DNA from: Psychrilyobacter sp.
GTDB lineage: Bacteria; Fusobacteriota; Fusobacteriia; Fusobacteriales; Fusobacteriaceae
DNA length: 23,452 nucleotides
Assembly (NCBI GenBank): GCA_030621995.1
Contig: JAUXGP010000003.1
Coordinates: forward strand, 1 to 23,452
Reading direction: 5' to 3'
The stretch's first letter is position 1. Every line of letters begins with the position of its first letter. The notes below the pieces were generated by a model. The model was not told where the DNA came from. It made no database searches and saw only the letters and a list, made by a program, of their open reading frames with translations. Below are positions 9,613-17,080 of this stretch, one piece after another. Position numbers and translations under genes: made by a program.

Positions 9613-10107
9613 TTATGCCTCTTCTTTTTGATCAGCGATAGCTACGATACCGTATGCTAACTTTCTGATTGGTCCTAACATTCCATTTAATATCATAGAT
9701 AATAATGCGTCTCTTGATGGTAAAGTTGCTAATGCTTCTATTTCAGAAATCTCAACTCTTTTCCCTTCAGAGTAACCACCTTTGATGTTAAATAAATCTT
9801 TTTTGTCTTTACCAAATTCGTAAACCACTTTAGCTGGTGCTACTGCATCTTCATATCCAAACGCAAATGCTGTAGTTCCTTCTAAAAGATCGTCAAATGA
9901 GTCTGCTACACCTGCCTCAGTTAAAGCTATTTTGAATAATCTATTCTTAGCTACTAAGTATTCAGATCCAGTTTCTCTTAATTGCTTCTTAATCTCAGTA
10001 TCATCTTTTGCGTTGATACCTTGATAATCTACAAGTACGATTGTTTTAGCGTCTTTGATTTTTTGAGCTAATTCTGCTACTACTAATTTTTTCGCTTCAG
10101 TTGCCAT
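9613..10107 (-). CDS. rplJ: Ribosomal protein uL10
   Basis: 164-residue stalk base protein. It binds 23S rRNA together with L11 and anchors the L12 dimers. The body matches L10: TIVLVDYQGINAKDDTEIKKQLR, the VAKNRLFKIAL block, and a C-terminal helix (LLSMILNGMLGPIRKLAYGI) that carries L12. Start choice: the longest frame begins at a GTG (10119) that overlaps the Shine-Dalgarno GAGGAGGTG itself; the ATG at 10107 is well placed and gives the usual MATEAKK beginning. It is controlled by the L10 leader and attenuator upstream. Confidence 0.98.
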   Translation of the reverse strand: MATEAKKLVVAELAQKIKDAKTIVLVDYQGINAKDDTEIKKQLRETGSEYLVAKNRLFKIALTEAGVADSFDDLLEGTTAFAFGYEDAVAPAKVVYEFGKDKKDLFNIKGGYSEGKRVEISEIEALATLPSRDALLSMILNGMLGPIRKLAYGIVAIADQKEEA

Positions 10108-10134
10108 TCTTCTAGTCACCTCCTCTTTAAATTA

Positions 10135-10178
10135 AAATGATCTCTGGCTAAAGGTTTAGTTAAAGACAGAGATCATTT
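10135..10178 (-). terminator. Attenuator in the rplJ leader
   Basis: A perfect 12-bp stem (AAATGATCTCTG / CAGAGATCATTT) with a 20-nt loop is followed on the minus strand by TTTTAATTT. It lies between the L10-binding leader and the rplJ Shine-Dalgarno. In other bacteria the L10 leader is known to be coupled to a downstream terminator, so it plausibly mediates L10-dependent premature termination. Confidence 0.75.
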
Positions 10179-10184
10179 CTGATA

Positions 10185-10262
10185 GGTGAGGTTATAAGCT
10201 TTGTATTCAAAACTGTATAAACCTCGGTAGGATTTACGGTTTACACCACCTACTGTCTTTAG
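10185..10262 (-). promoter_or_regulatory. L10 (rplJ) leader, autoregulatory RNA
   Basis: The minus strand carries the hallmarks of the ribosomal protein L10 leader: AAAGACAGTAGG, then CCTACCGAGG, then AACCTCACC. GTAGG pairs with CCTAC. GAGGTTTATA pairs with TATAACCTC with one bulged U, forming the L10/L12-binding kink-turn-like arm. Excess L10-(L12) complex is known to bind this leader and lower rplJL expression. It sits between rplA and rplJ, exactly as in Firmicutes. Confidence 0.85.
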
Positions 10263-10300
10263 TTCAATTTATAGTTTAAAAAAAGTTAAACTTTAATTAA

Positions 10301-11011
10301 TTAAGCTTCTAAATATTTAGAAACTAGGATAGGATCAATTTTGATTCCAGGTCCCATAGTTAATGATAAAGCTACAGTTCTAAGGTAGATACCTTTAGCT
10401 GCTGATGGCTTTAATCTGTTGATTTCTGCCATGAACGCTCTGAAGTTATCTTCAATTTGTTCAGCTGTGAAATCTACTTTTCCAATTCCTACATGAATAG
10501 ATCCTAATTTGTCTACTCTGAATGCAAGCTTTCCTCTTTTGAATTCAGATACTGCTTGTTCTACGTTAGTAGTTACAGTTCCTGATTTAGGATTAGGCAT
10601 TAAACCTTTAGTTCCTAAAGTTCTACCTAATTTTCCTAACTTAGGCATCATGTCTGGTGTAGCGATTACTACATCAAAATCAAACCAACCTTTTTGGATT
10701 TGCTCGATATATTCTTCTGCTCCTGCATAGTCCGCTCCTGCGTCCAATGCTTTTTGCATGTTTTCACCTTGAGTGATTACTAATACTTTAGTTGTCTTAC
10801 CAGAACCGTGAGGTAATACTACAGTTCCTCTTACTTGTTGGTCAGCATGTCTAGGATCTACTCCTAATCTTAATGCAACTTCAACAGTTTCTACGAAGTT
10901 AGCAGTTTTAGTCTTTGCAACTAATTCTAATGCATCTTTAACTTCATATAATTTACCAGTCTCTACTAATTTAGCAGCTTCTACGTATTTTTTAGCTTTT
11001 TTGTTTGCCAT
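10301..11011 (-). CDS. rplA: Ribosomal protein uL1
   Basis: 236-residue L1, which forms the mobile L1 stalk and helps release deacylated tRNA from the E site. Recognisable blocks are the N-terminal basic helix [32 protein letters not shown], the domain-[17 protein letters not shown] motif, and the C-terminal [11 protein letters not shown]. The length is typical. AAGGAGG lies 10 nt before the ATG. It follows rplK after 99 nt. No confident L1-binding mRNA site could be assigned, although GTGG/CCAC in the gap can pair weakly. Confidence 0.99.
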   Translation of the reverse strand: MANKKAKKYVEAAKLVETGKLYEVKDALELVAKTKTANFVETVEVALRLGVDPRHADQQVRGTVVLPHGSGKTTKVLVITQGENMQKALDAGADYAGAEEYIEQIQKGWFDFDVVIATPDMMPKLGKLGRTLGTKGLMPNPKSGTVTTNVEQAVSEFKRGKLAFRVDKLGSIHVGIGKVDFTAEQIEDNFRAFMAEINRLKPSAAKGIYLRTVALSLTMGPGIKIDPILVSKYLEA

Positions 11012-11110
11012 TATTACTTTTCCTCCTTATGTGGCTTAAGCGAACTCACGTCCTACCACTTAATTATCAACAATGTGATATATATTGAAATTTGAAATAT
11101 CAAATTAAGA

Positions 11111-11536
11111 TTAACCCTCTATTTTGATTCCCATTGATCTTGCAGATCCAGCGATGATACTCATAGCTGCTTCTAATGATCCAGCGTTTAAGTCTGCCAT
11201 CTTAGTTTCAGCAATCTCTTGAACTTGTGCATTAGTTACCGTTCCAGCAACTTCTGTTAAAGAATTTCCAGCTGCTGATTTGATTCCAGCTGCTTTCTTT
11301 AATAAATCTGATGCAGGTGGAGTTTTTAATACGAATGTAAATGATCTGTCAGAATAAACTTTGATCTCTACTGGTATTATGAATCCCATCTTATCGTTAG
11401 TTTTTGAGTTGAATGCTTTACAGAATTCCATAATGTTTACACCATGTTGACCTAATGCTGGTCCAACTGGTGGTGCCGGGTTTGCTTTCCCTGCTTGTAA
11501 TTGTAATTTAATTAATCCGATTACGTCTTTTGCCAT
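11111..11536 (-). CDS. rplK: Ribosomal protein uL11
   Basis: 141-residue L11, which binds the GTPase-associated region of 23S rRNA and is needed for RelA activation in species that have it. The N-terminal domain has [20 protein letters not shown], the conserved proline-rich region where thiostrepton contacts L11. The C-terminal RNA-binding domain has [14 protein letters not shown] and ends in [17 protein letters not shown] lies 9 nt before the ATG. It follows nusG after 75 nt in the standard order nusG-rplK-rplA. Confidence 0.99.
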   Translation of the reverse strand: MAKDVIGLIKLQLQAGKANPAPPVGPALGQHGVNIMEFCKAFNSKTNDKMGFIIPVEIKVYSDRSFTFVLKTPPASDLLKKAAGIKSAAGNSLTEVAGTVTNAQVQEIAETKMADLNAGSLEAAMSIIAGSARSMGIKIEG

Positions 11537-11611
11537 TTTTTGCTACCTCCATAATTTCCTTGTGGTTTTAATGATTTACTCTCCCACCTTTGAAAAGATC
11601 TAGCTACTCTA

Positions 11612-12214
11612 TTAAGACAATACTTTCTTAACTTCGTTAACCCCAATCTCTACAGGAGTCATTCTACCAAACATATCTATCATTATTTTTACTTTTCCAT
11701 GTTCTAAGTCAATATTATTAACTTCTCCAACACTTCCAACAAAACCGCCCTCAAGCAGCTCTACCATATCCCCAACTACGAAATCCAATATGATCTCTTC
11801 CTTAGGTTCGGGTTTTTCCTCTCCTTCTTCTCCTAAGAATCTAAGGATAGTTACTACTTCCTCATCTTCCATAGGGATAGGATCAGATCCAATACCTACA
11901 AATCCTGTTACACCGTTAGTGTTTCTGATTACATACCATGCATCAGAATCAACACTGTACCATATACCATCGTTTGTCTCTTCTCTAACTGCTTCCATCT
12001 CTATCATTACGTAACCTGGAAATAATTTTCTGAAAACGATTTTTTCTTTACCGTTTTTAATTTCTTTTATTTCTTCTTCAGGAACCACAATTCTAAAAAC
12101 TTTATCTGTTAATTCAAGTGTCTGAATTCTTTTTTCTAAGTCAGCTTTCACTTTCTTTTCATAACTGGAATATGTATGAATCATATACCATTTTTTTTCT
12201 ATTGTTCTTTCCAT
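11612..12214 (-). CDS. nusG: Transcription elongation/antitermination factor NusG
   Basis: 200-residue NusG. The N-terminal NGN domain (about 1-135: KKWYMIHTYSSYEKKVKADL, then KLFPGYVMIEM) binds the polymerase clamp. The C-terminal KOW domain (about 145-200: VVGDMVELLEGGFVGSVGEV ... MFGRMTPVEIGVNEVKKV) contacts Rho or S10. An acidic Glu-rich linker (GEEGEEKPEPKEE) separates them. Translation is coupled to secE: the Shine-Dalgarno GGAGGG is made by the last two Gly codons of secE, and the ATG lies 3 nt after the secE stop. Confidence 0.99.
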   Translation of the reverse strand: MERTIEKKWYMIHTYSSYEKKVKADLEKRIQTLELTDKVFRIVVPEEEIKEIKNGKEKIVFRKLFPGYVMIEMEAVREETNDGIWYSVDSDAWYVIRNTNGVTGFVGIGSDPIPMEDEEVVTILRFLGEEGEEKPEPKEEIILDFVVGDMVELLEGGFVGSVGEVNNIDLEHGKVKIMIDMFGRMTPVEIGVNEVKKVLS

Positions 12215-12217
12215 AAA

Positions 12218-12403
12218 TTACCCTCCAAAAAAGGTACCCATCATCTTAAGTATTCTCGAAGCTACTACGTCGAAAGCACCTACATAGATACTCACTGCGA
12301 CACTCATAGCTGCAACAAGTAATGTTGACTTAACAATCTCATCTTTGTTAGGCCATACAACTTTCTTATATTCAGTCTTAACGTTCTGTAACAAAGTATT
12401 CAT
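12218..12403 (-). CDS. secE: Preprotein translocase subunit SecE
   Basis: 61-residue single-span SecE, the clamp subunit of the SecYEG channel. The amphipathic N-terminal helix carries the family motif TEYKKVVWPNKDEIVKST. One transmembrane helix follows (about residues 29-52, LLVAAMSVAVSIYVGAFDVVA). The length matches short SecE of Gram-positive type. Start choice: the longest frame opens with a GTG at 12412 inside the Shine-Dalgarno AAGGTGG; the ATG at 12403, 5 nt after it, is used. The tRNA-Trp gene lies 23 nt upstream. Confidence 0.97.
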   Translation of the reverse strand: MNTLLQNVKTEYKKVVWPNKDEIVKSTLLVAAMSVAVSIYVGAFDVVASRILKMMGTFFGG

Positions 12404-12426
12404 ATTAACCACCTTAAAGTATAAAA

Positions 12427-12502
12427 TGGCAGTCCAGTAGGGACTCGAACCCTAAACCCACGGTTTTGGAGACCGTTACTCTACCAATTGAGCCACTGAA
12501 CT
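12427..12502 (-). tRNA. trnW: tRNA-Trp (CCA anticodon)
   Basis: Full cloverleaf on the minus strand. The acceptor stem AGTTCAG pairs with CTGGACT (one G-U). The D-arm has GCTC/GAGT. The anticodon stem ACGGT/ACCGT holds loop CTCCAAA with anticodon CCA. The T-arm is TAGGG-TTCGAGT-CCCTA. The discriminator is G and the 3' CCA is encoded. It lies inside the operon between rpmG and secE, so it must be released from the message by RNase P and 3' processing. Confidence 0.97.
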
Positions 12503-12532
12503 GCATGTTGTTAAGCTATGTCTTTCCAAGAA

Positions 12533-12685
12533 TTACTTCTTAGTTTCTTTATGCACAGTTACTTTTTTATCCCACTTACAGTATTTTTTTAACTCAATTC
12601 TACCATCCGTGTTTTTTTTGTTTTTAGAAGTACTATAGTTTCTTCTCTTACACTCTGTACATTCCATTAAAATGTTTACTCTCAT
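12533..12685 (-). CDS. rpmG: Ribosomal protein bL33
   Basis: 50-residue L33 of the large subunit. It starts [12 protein letters not shown] and ends VTVHKETKK, both family hallmarks. Cys9 and Cys12 form the first CxxC of the zinc knuckle. The second half has Cys36 but Asp39 where a cysteine is expected (CKWD), so the four-Cys zinc site is incomplete. GGAGGTG stands 7 nt before the ATG. It is the first gene of the rpmG-trnW-secE-nusG operon, as rpmGB is next to secE in Bacillus. Confidence 0.95.
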   Translation of the reverse strand: MRVNILMECTECKRRNYSTSKNKKNTDGRIELKKYCKWDKKVTVHKETKK

Positions 12686-12772
12686 TTCTTTACACCTCCA
12701 CTCATCATATCGGAATTGCTATCCTCCCACAACTTAATTGTGGTGCATGAGCCAAAAATTCGCTCACAAACA
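12686..12772 (-). promoter_or_regulatory. 5' untranslated leader of the rpmG-secE operon
   Basis: About 87 nt separate the predicted transcription start from the rpmG ATG. Two small hairpins can form: TGAGC/GCTCA around an AT-rich loop, and CCACAA-TTAAG-TTGTGG (12743-12727). The rpmG Shine-Dalgarno lies downstream of both. No known riboswitch or r-protein leader was recognised. Confidence 0.4.
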
Positions 12773-12778
12773 TAGATA

Positions 12779-12807
12779 ATGATATCATACATAATACAAA
12801 AAGTCAA
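12779..12807 (-). promoter_or_regulatory. Sigma-70-type promoter of the rpmG-trnW-secE-nusG operon
   Basis: Minus strand: -35 TTGACT (12807-12802), a 17-nt spacer, -10 TATCAT (12784-12779). The spacing is ideal and both boxes are close to consensus. It lies between the tandem terminators of the preceding gene and rpmG, so it is likely the main promoter of the large transcription/translation operon. Confidence 0.8.
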
Positions 12808-12870
12808 TAATTTCCAAAGTTTTTCTATATCTTTTTTGTATTATTTTTCTTGTCTTTAATTCTCCCTATA

Positions 12871-12893
12871 AAACCCACGTTTCCTCGTGGTTT
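12871..12893 (-). terminator. Second intrinsic terminator before the rpmG promoter
   Basis: CCACG / CGTGG stem (12890-12875 on the minus strand) with a 6-nt loop, followed by GTTTTAT; flanking AAA/TTT can extend the pairing. The stem is short, so it probably acts as backup to the stronger terminator 33 nt upstream. Confidence 0.55.
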
Positions 12894-12925
12894 CTTATAT
12901 ATTTTTAAACCTTTAGAAATTAAAA

Positions 12926-12950
12926 GAACCCCTGAAAAAATCAAGGGTTC
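12926..12950 (-). terminator. Intrinsic terminator of the outer-membrane protein gene
   Basis: Minus strand: GAACCCTTGA pairs with TCAGGGGTTC (10 bp, one G-U) around a loop of five T, then TTTTAATTT. It is the best terminator candidate downstream of the outer-membrane protein gene. Confidence 0.85.
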
Positions 12951-13052
12951 GGAGAGAGTTATGAAAAAGTTACTACTTTTCATACAGTCATATTAGCATT
13001 ATTGTCTTAGAACTACCTTAGAAAAAAATTAGTTTATTGTTAGTTTTCTCTT
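12951..13052. other. Non-coding remainder of the 367-nt gap
   Basis: Within the gap between rpmG and the outer-membrane protein gene (12686-13052), the left part holds the leader, promoter and terminators listed separately. This part is the 3' untranslated region of the outer-membrane protein gene. It contains an imperfect hairpin (ATGAAAA/TTTTCAT, 12961-12983) and otherwise nothing I can assign. Confidence 0.4.
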
Positions 13053-13583
13053 CTACCAGAAGTTATACCCCAATGTTAAAGACACCATCTCTACATTATC
13101 TTTTCCACTGGGATTATTTTTAACTTCAGAAATTGAGTAAAGCACTTCACCTTGGAAGGAACTTAAAAATTCTATACCTACTCCTACAGCTCCATAGGCA
13201 GCTCCTTTAGCTTCAGATTCCCCATGATAATTAGTGCTGTCATTCACCACAAAGTTTTTCCCCAGTCTGGCTACTGCATAGGGTTTAACAGCTACCGGTA
13301 TGATATTAAATTTGGCAAACACATACACCGGCATCAAATCATAGCCTGGATTGTCATAACCTGAAACACCCTCAAACTTTAGGTTCCCATTATAAGCTAC
13401 ACCTGCTCCTAAATCTACAAATCCTAAGAATCCCTGACTAAGTTCCAATCCAGCATTATAACCAGCATCTTCCATCTGCTTACTTCCTGCTCCTTGAGTA
13501 ACTCCACCTTTCACCCACAGGTCGAGGGCCACAGCATTCAATGACATTACAGTAAACATCAATACAACTAATATTCTTTTCAT
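13053..13583 (-). CDS. Small outer-membrane beta-barrel protein
   Basis: 176 residues with a clear Sec signal peptide (Met-Lys-Arg, hydrophobic core, cleavage near AVA-LD, about residue 20). The mature part of about 157 residues alternates polar and hydrophobic residues and is rich in Gly, Tyr and Val. It ends in GYNFW, the C-terminal aromatic signature recognised by the BAM machinery. Size and pattern suit an eight-stranded barrel of the OmpA/OmpW/OmpX size class; no catalytic motif or peptidoglycan-binding domain is present. The specific family and role are not recognised. AAGGAGG lies 6 nt before the ATG. It interrupts the otherwise conserved sigH/rpmG neighbourhood and has its own strong terminator, so it is probably a separate unit. 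Confidence 0.8.
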   Translation of the reverse strand: MKRILVVLMFTVMSLNAVALDLWVKGGVTQGAGSKQMEDAGYNAGLELSQGFLGFVDLGAGVAYNGNLKFEGVSGYDNPGYDLMPVYVFAKFNIIPVAVKPYAVARLGKNFVVNDSTNYHGESEAKGAAYGAVGVGIEFLSSFQGEVLYSISEVKNNPSGKDNVEMVSLTLGYNFW

Positions 13584-13640
13584 GAAAAACCTCCTTGTAT
13601 TTTATAAAATTAATTCACACAAATTAATATTTTGTATAAA

Positions 13641-13720
13641 GGCAGGCATAAAGCCTGCCCCTACATTTTTAACATATTTTCCTGTACGGATAATTCATGA
13701 ATTACCCTTCCCTATACCTT
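13641..13720 (-). repeat. Intergenic repeat-like element with two palindromes
   Basis: Between leuS and the outer-membrane protein gene lie a perfect 7-bp hairpin (GGCAGGC-ATAAA-GCCTGCC, 13641-13659) and the palindrome TAATTCATGAATTA (13691-13704) flanked by GG/CC. On the minus strand the first hairpin is preceded by GTAGGGG. The combination of a GGGTAATTCATGAATT-type palindrome and a GTAGGGGCAGGC-type hairpin resembles dispersed intergenic repeats known from many bacterial genomes. The GGCAGGC hairpin followed by TTTATAC may also end the leuS transcript. Only one copy is in this window. Confidence 0.5.
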
Positions 13721-13721
13721 T

Positions 13722-16330
13722 TTATTTCACTACTATATTTACTATTCTTCCCGGAACAACTATCTTCTTCACTATAGTCTTACCTTCTGTAAACTTAATT
13801 ACATTGGGAGCAGCCAAAGCCAAGGCTTCCAATTCTTCCTTTGTTATACTTCTGGATACATCCAGAGTGGCTCTCAATTTACCATTTACCTGTACACCTA
13901 TCTGCACATCATCGGATATAGTCAGCTCCTCCACATGAGTCGGCCAAGCCATCTCGAACAGGTGCCCTGTCTCTCCTAATTCTACCCATAATTCATCGGT
14001 AATATGAGGAACAAACGGTGATAGCATCACTATCATAGTTCTCACAGTTTCAGTAAATACTTTTTTAGATTCACTGGTTGTTTCACCTCTATCCAATATA
14101 TTTGCTTTGAAATCCTGCAGCTCATTGATCAGTTCCATGTTAGCTGCAATAGATGTATTAAAATGATAGTTATCCTCGATAGATGCAGTTACTTTTTTAA
14201 TAGTCTGATGTAACTTTCTGATCACATTTTTATCGGCTTTAGAAACCTTCTCTAAATCTATACTGCCCATCTCGAAATATCCTTTATTTTCTACTACCAT
14301 CCTCCAAACTCTGTTTAAGAACCTGGATGATCCGGCCAATCCGTTTTCATTCCATTCCAATTCTTTCTCCGGCGGTGCAGCAAACATCGTAAATAATCTG
14401 GCAGCATCTGCCCCATACTCGTTGATAATATTTAACGGATCTACTCCGTTATTTTTAGATTTTGACATCTTTTCTACCCTTACTGTCAGTTCTTCACCTG
14501 TAGTTTTTGAGTATGATTTTTCGCCTTTTACCTCTGTTTCATGCGGGAACAGGTATTTTCCTGTGCTCTTTTCATAGTATGACGGCCCCAGTACCATTCC
14601 TTGAGTCAACAGTCTTTTGAACGGCTCGTCTGTAGATAAAAGTCCCATATCTCTAAGTACCTTGTGGAAAAATCTAGCGTATAACAGATGCATTACAGCA
14701 TGTTCCACTCCTCCAATATATTGATCTACAGGGGTCCAGCTGTCAGCTATCTCCTTATCTATAGGTAAGTTTGTATTTTTAGGGTCACAATATCTCAAAT
14801 AATACCAAGATGAATCCACAAAGGTATCCATTGTATCTGTCTCCCTCTTTGCAGGTCCTCCGCACGTTGGACAAGTTGCATTCTTAAACTCTTCCGATGA
14901 TTCCAGCGGATTTCCATTCCCTGAAAATTCAATATCCATAGGTAGTTTAACCGGTAAATTTTCATCTTTTTCCATCACTATTCCACATTTATCACAGTAG
15001 ATCGCCGGAATCGGAGTTCCCCAATATCTCTGCCTGGATACTCCCCAGTCTTTTAATCTGTACTTTACTGTTCTTTCTCCAAACCCTAATTCTTCCACAT
15101 GTTCAGCCATCTTCGTCAATGCTTCCTTGGAAGATATCCCGTCAAATTTATCTGAATTAGTCATGATACCCTTGCCTACAAATGCGTTTTCCATCTCACC
15201 CGCTTCTATTTTTATCTCTTCCTTAGTCTTTTTATCCACAGGATTTATCACTACCCTCATAGGCAGGTCATATTTTTTTGCAAAAGCAAAATCCCTTTCA
15301 TCATGGGCAGGTACAGCCATAACAGCTCCCGTTCCATAGTTCATAAGCACATAGTCAGCTATCCAAAGCTCTACTTTTTCGCCGTTTACCGGGTTGATCA
15401 GGTATCTGCCTGTAAATACCCCATTTTTTTCCTTACCCTCTGCAGTTCTGGCTATCATATCTTCATTTTTCATAGCTTCTACTGCACCTTTGATCTCGGG
15501 TTTCTCAGCTAAAATCTCTGCTACCATTGGATGTTCCGGGGCTATCACACAATATGTCACACCAAATAGAGTATCTATCCTAGTTGTAAACATAGGTAGT
15601 TTTTCATCAGACCCTTCCAAATCAAAGGCTATTTCAGTACCAAAAGATTTACCTATCCAGTTTTTCTGCATGGTAATTACCTTTTCAGGCCAACCTTCTT
15701 TTATCTCCTGATGTCCCTTCAACAATTCATCTGCATATTCAGTTATCTTGAAGAACCATTGAGTAAGATCTTTTTGAATCACATCTGTGTCTCCATGTCT
15801 CCAGCACTTACCGTCTTCTACCTGTTCGTTGGCTAATACCGTATCACACTTTGGACACCAGTTAACTGTAGATTTTTTTCTATATACCAGATCATTTTCA
15901 TACATTTTTTTAAAGATCCATTGGTTCCACTTATAATAATCCGGCTTATAAGAAGCTATTTCCCTGTCCCAGTCATATGAAAGTCCCAACATTTTTAATT
16001 GGTCCTTCATATATTCTATATTTTTTACCGTCCACTCTGCCGGGTGTGCGCCATTTTGAATAGCTGCATTTTCCGCCGGCAATCCAAATGAATCCCAGCC
16101 CATTGGATGAAGGACATTATATCCTTTCATAGTTTTATATCTGGCGATTACATCACCTATAGTATAGTTTCTTACATGTCCCATATGCAGTTTCCCCGAT
16201 GGGAAGGGCAACATCTCCAGCACATAATAGTTTTCTTTTCCCTCTACTTTATTTTTTGTCTCAAATATTTTTTTTCATCCCAAGTTTTTTGTAAGTTTTT
16301 TTCTATCTTATTAAACGTATATTCTCTCAT
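13722..16330 (-). CDS. leuS: Leucyl-tRNA synthetase, with apparent frameshift near the start
   Basis: Class I synthetase charging tRNA-Leu; about 869 aa if the frame is restored. The HIGH motif appears as HMGH (residues 49-52), the KMSKS motif is intact at about 621-625, the CP1 editing domain includes TTRIDTLFGVTY and GTGAVMAVPAHDERD, and a Cys/His zinc module (CPKC ... CWRH) is present. The natural start is ATG 16330 with AGGAG 8 nt upstream, giving MREYTFNKIEKNLQKTWDEKK. At a run of eight A (16275-16268, minus strand) the frame breaks and would stop after 28 codons. One extra A, or a -1 slip, continues as IFETKNKVEGKENYYVLEM and joins the long frame that opens at GTG 16223. That GTG has no Shine-Dalgarno, and starting there would remove the first part of the catalytic fold. 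Genuine mutation, sequencing error and slippage all remain possible. Confidence 0.93.
16268..16275 (-). other. A8 slippery run at the leuS frame break
   Basis: Minus strand: eight consecutive A after GATG. In the frame of the upstream ATG they read as the tail of GAA, then AAA AAA, followed by T: a canonical A-AAA-AAA slippery heptamer. A -1 slip, or RNA polymerase adding one A, leads exactly into the LeuRS frame. Confidence 0.7.
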
Positions 16331-16378
16331 CTACTACACTCCTACTCTATATTTATTATATATTTTTGTTTATACCAT

Positions 16379-16416
16379 AAAGGATTAAGGTAGGCAGCAG
16401 CCTAACTTAATCCTTT
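16379..16416 (-). other. Long hairpin overlapping the 3' end of sigH
   Basis: On the minus strand AAAGGATTAAG-T-TAGGC pairs with GCCTA-C-CTTAATCCTTT: 16 paired positions with one internal mismatch and a 4-nt loop. The stem contains the last codons and stop of the sigma factor gene. No U-run follows, so it is not a good intrinsic terminator; mRNA processing or 3'-end protection between sigH and leuS is possible. Confidence 0.5.
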
Positions 16417-17028
16417 ATATGTATTCAGCCATATCTCACTTTTTCTTTTTATCCTTTGGATGGCATTATCCACTGCCTTTACCTTTTCACCCATTTTTTC
16501 TGCAATCTCTTTATACGGATATCCCTTTACCATATACCTGAAAACAGAAGTTTCCAATGGACTTAACTTCCTCTCCAGGTAATTTTTTAATCCGGTTATC
16601 TGTTCTTTGGACAGAGCCAGTTCTTCCGGGTTATATGATTGATAAGATTTCAATCCCCTAAAATATTCTATCTCCCTATTGGTTTCCTTATTTTCATTTT
16701 CTATCCCAATAGACGTATTCAATGCTTTATTCTTGTTGGAGTTGGCTTTTTTTATAGCCGTAATTATCTGCCTTTTCACACAAATTGTAGCAAAGGTTTT
16801 AAACGACGCTGCTTTTTCAGTATCGTATGCTCTAATAGCCTTTAATAGTCCAATCATTCCCTCTTGAATAAGGTCATCTCTTTCAGCACCCAGTAAAAAA
16901 TAGTTCTTTGCATTCATCATAACGAAACCTTTATAATTTTCTACTACCATTCCTACAGCTTCCTCATTTCCACCCTTTGCTTCCTCTAATATTTCTTCAG
17001 TAACTTCAAATCTCGCTCTCTCTCCCAA
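16402..17028 (-). CDS. sigH: Sigma-70 family factor, SigH (sigma-H) type
   Basis: 208-residue alternative sigma factor. Region 2 (about residues 50-95) reads ERDDLIQEGMIGLLKAIRAY and SFKTFATICVKRQIITAI, which is close to Bacillus SigH. The region 4 helix-turn-helix is at about 155-197 (LSPLETSVFRYMVKGYPYKE ... IQRIKRK). Region 1.1 and the non-conserved region are absent, as expected for this group. The neighbourhood (rlmB upstream; rpmG-secE-nusG-rpl-rpo downstream) is that of sigH in Firmicutes, which supports orthology. The start is a TTG at 17028 with GGGGG 9 nt upstream; no ATG fits, so the weak start may keep expression low. Its regulon in a non-spore-forming diderm cannot be judged from this window. 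Confidence 0.85.
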   Translation of the reverse strand: MGERARFEVTEEILEEAKGGNEEAVGMVVENYKGFVMMNAKNYFLLGAERDDLIQEGMIGLLKAIRAYDTEKAASFKTFATICVKRQIITAIKKANSNKNKALNTSIGIENENKETNREIEYFRGLKSYQSYNPEELALSKEQITGLKNYLERKLSPLETSVFRYMVKGYPYKEIAEKMGEKVKAVDNAIQRIKRKSEIWLNTYKGLS

Positions 17029-17080
17029 AATTTTTACCCCCGTTAAAATCTTATTAAAGACAATCCTCTATTAATCTTAA

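Noticed and set aside
12961..12996. Short plus-strand frame MKKLLLFIQSY
   Set aside because: Eleven codons without a Shine-Dalgarno, inside an imperfect hairpin of a 3' untranslated region.
12951..13052. Possible small RNA between the outer-membrane protein gene and its terminator
   Set aside because: A TGCTAATAT extended -10 on the minus strand lacks a -35 and the hairpins fit a plain 3' untranslated region.
13582..13938. Plus-strand frame of 118 codons overlapping the 3' end of leuS
   Set aside because: It covers the intergenic repeat and the antisense of leuS; no Shine-Dalgarno and no recognisable family.
16221..16223. GTG 16223 as the true leuS start
   Set aside because: There is no Shine-Dalgarno, and the first strand of the catalytic domain would be lost; the upstream ATG encodes a LeuRS-like N-terminus.
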